NCBI GenBank assembly: GCA_902363735.1
Contig: CABJBA010000004.1
Span: 248,001-312,000, forward strand
Direction: 5' to 3'
From: Clostridiaceae bacterium
Lineage (GTDB): Bacteria > Bacillota > Clostridia > Lachnospirales > Lachnospiraceae
Length of the DNA: 64,000 bases
Translations under genes and position numbers: made by a program
In this document: piece after piece, positions 63,373 through 64,000 of the stretch
Position numbering within the stretch: position 1 is the stretch's first letter
How the letters are laid out: each line of letters starts with the position of its first letter
Notes under the pieces: model-generated
Told to the model about the DNA's origin: nothing
Seen by the model: only the letters and a program-made list of their open reading frames with translations
The model's database searches: none

Positions 63373-64000
63373 TGTAAGCTCCCCCTGTTTCTTTTTAGCA
63401 ATGATATAAATACCGGTGCTCCAATAATTGCGGTAAGGATGGACAACGGAAGTTCAATCACACTAATACTTCTTGAAAATGTATCAATAATAATCATAAA
63501 ACTGGCTCCGATGCTGATTCCTACAGGCACCACAAATCGATTGTTACTTCCTACCAGCATTCTTGAACAGTGGGGAATCAGAAGTCCGATCCAGCCAACC
63601 TGTCCGCACATGGAAACGCATGAAGCGGTTATGACGGTGGCCGCCAGTACGAAAACCAACCGGGTTTTCTTTAAATCCATTCCGCTTGCTCTTGCCTCAT
63701 CACTGCTCAGTGATAATATATTTAATTTCCATCTCATCAGATAGATCACCGCAATACCTGCAAGGATCAGCGGTGAGCCTACCATGATTTTTTTATAGGA
63801 TGCACTTGTAAAGCTTCCCATGAGCCAATAGGTTATGGCTGGAAGTTTATCCAAAGGATCAGCCGTATATTTCAGTAAAGAACCTACTGCATTAAACAAT
63901 GCCGATATGATTACACCAGCCAGTACAAGGAATACGACAGACTGTCCATTTCTATCTCTCGCCAGTACCATGGTAACCCATACAGCTAAAAGTCCAAAGG
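63369..64000 (-). CDS. FecCD-family ABC permease, N-terminus cut by window edge
   Basis: The reading frame enters at the window's right edge (FGLLAVWVTMVLARDRNGQS). It shows the C-terminal part of a FecCD/BtuC-type permease: VVFLVLAGVIISALFNAVGS, YWLMGSFTSASYKKIMVGS, the LSLSSDEARASGMDLKKTR coupling segment and GQVGWIGLLIPHCSRMLVGS. Transport of iron-siderophore, haem or cobalamin is typical; which one cannot be told. The gene overlaps the ATPase by 4 bp. Only the missing N-terminus limits certainty. Confidence 0.9.
   Translation of the reverse strand, partial: FGLLAVWVTMVLARDRNGQSVVFLVLAGVIISALFNAVGSLLKYTADPLDKLPAITYWLMGSFTSASYKKIMVGSPLILAGIAVIYLMRWKLNILSLSSDEARASGMDLKKTRLVFVLAATVITASCVSMCGQVGWIGLLIPHCSRMLVGSNNRFVVPVGISIGASFMIIIDTFSRSISVIELPLSILTAIIGAPVFISLLKRNRGSLH

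Overview
The window looks like a chromosomal stretch of a spore-forming, fermentative Clostridia species, most likely Lachnospiraceae of the Lacrimispora/Enterocloster/Hungatella kind. That is an inference from gene content: a BclA-like collagen protein, lactose/cellobiose-type PTS genes with GH1 phospho-glycosidases, tandem large serine recombinases, a Cys-type MurA, YwbE, a YhgE/Pip protein, and strong AGGAGG ribosome binding sites. No rRNA, tRNA or CRISPR array was seen.

Layout. (1) 1-6.4 kb: a sugar or polyol oxidation cluster. A minus-strand operon (medium-chain dehydrogenase, Gfo/Idh/MocA oxidoreductase, two xylose-isomerase-like TIM barrels, VOC protein) diverges from an AraC regulator followed by a second Gfo/Idh/MocA enzyme. 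(2) 6.4-19.8 kb: an AT-richer accessory island. It opens with debris (a gamma-glutamylcyclotransferase/IS256 chimera and a serine recombinase remnant). Next comes a striking unit: a tyrosine recombinase beside a 3.57-kb segment bounded by a perfect 38-bp inverted repeat (8408-8445 and 11936-11973). Inside lie two convergent genes, a KamA-like radical SAM enzyme and a STAND-like ATPase with TPRs. Each takes its ribosome binding site, and part or all of its start codon, from the repeat. An extended -10 promoter lies outside the right repeat, and a terminator lies outside the left one. This reads as a two-state genetic switch. Small ORFs, a GNAT gene with an in-frame (AAT)9 tract, three tandem large serine recombinases and a DUF6870-like gene follow.

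(3) 19.8-33.6 kb: carbohydrate uptake and hydrolysis, all on the minus strand. It holds two PTS/GH1 gene sets around a LacI regulator, RpiB and AlsE/Rpe-type enzymes, a truncated second rpiB, a GH120 beta-xylosidase and an MFS transporter. The RpiB plus AlsE pair would fit an allose-6-phosphate or pentose-phosphate route for the sugar released by GH1. (4) 34-35.3 kb: a ParA fragment, a 61-bp palindrome and a collagen-like gene that lacks an obvious start. (5) 35.4-48.4 kb: a sugar-1-kinase/nucleotidyltransferase/GalE operon with a divergent AraC, murA, a large membrane-anchored protein with a C39-like tail, a proline-rich tandem-repeat protein, a second nucleotidyltransferase, an aldose-1-epimerase-like protein, thioredoxin and an anchored protein of unknown function.

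(6) 48.4-64 kb: a YhgE/Pip protein, a MetNIQ-type methionine ABC importer operon with a DapA-family aldolase and a downstream M20D amidohydrolase/PPC/nitroreductase set, a chemotaxis receptor, small conserved genes (YcxB-like, YwbE, LUD), and an iron/cobalamin-type ABC operon (FecCD permease cut by the window edge, ATPase, DUF364 protein, cupin).

All functions come from reading motifs and family resemblance in the translated sequence. No database search was run.
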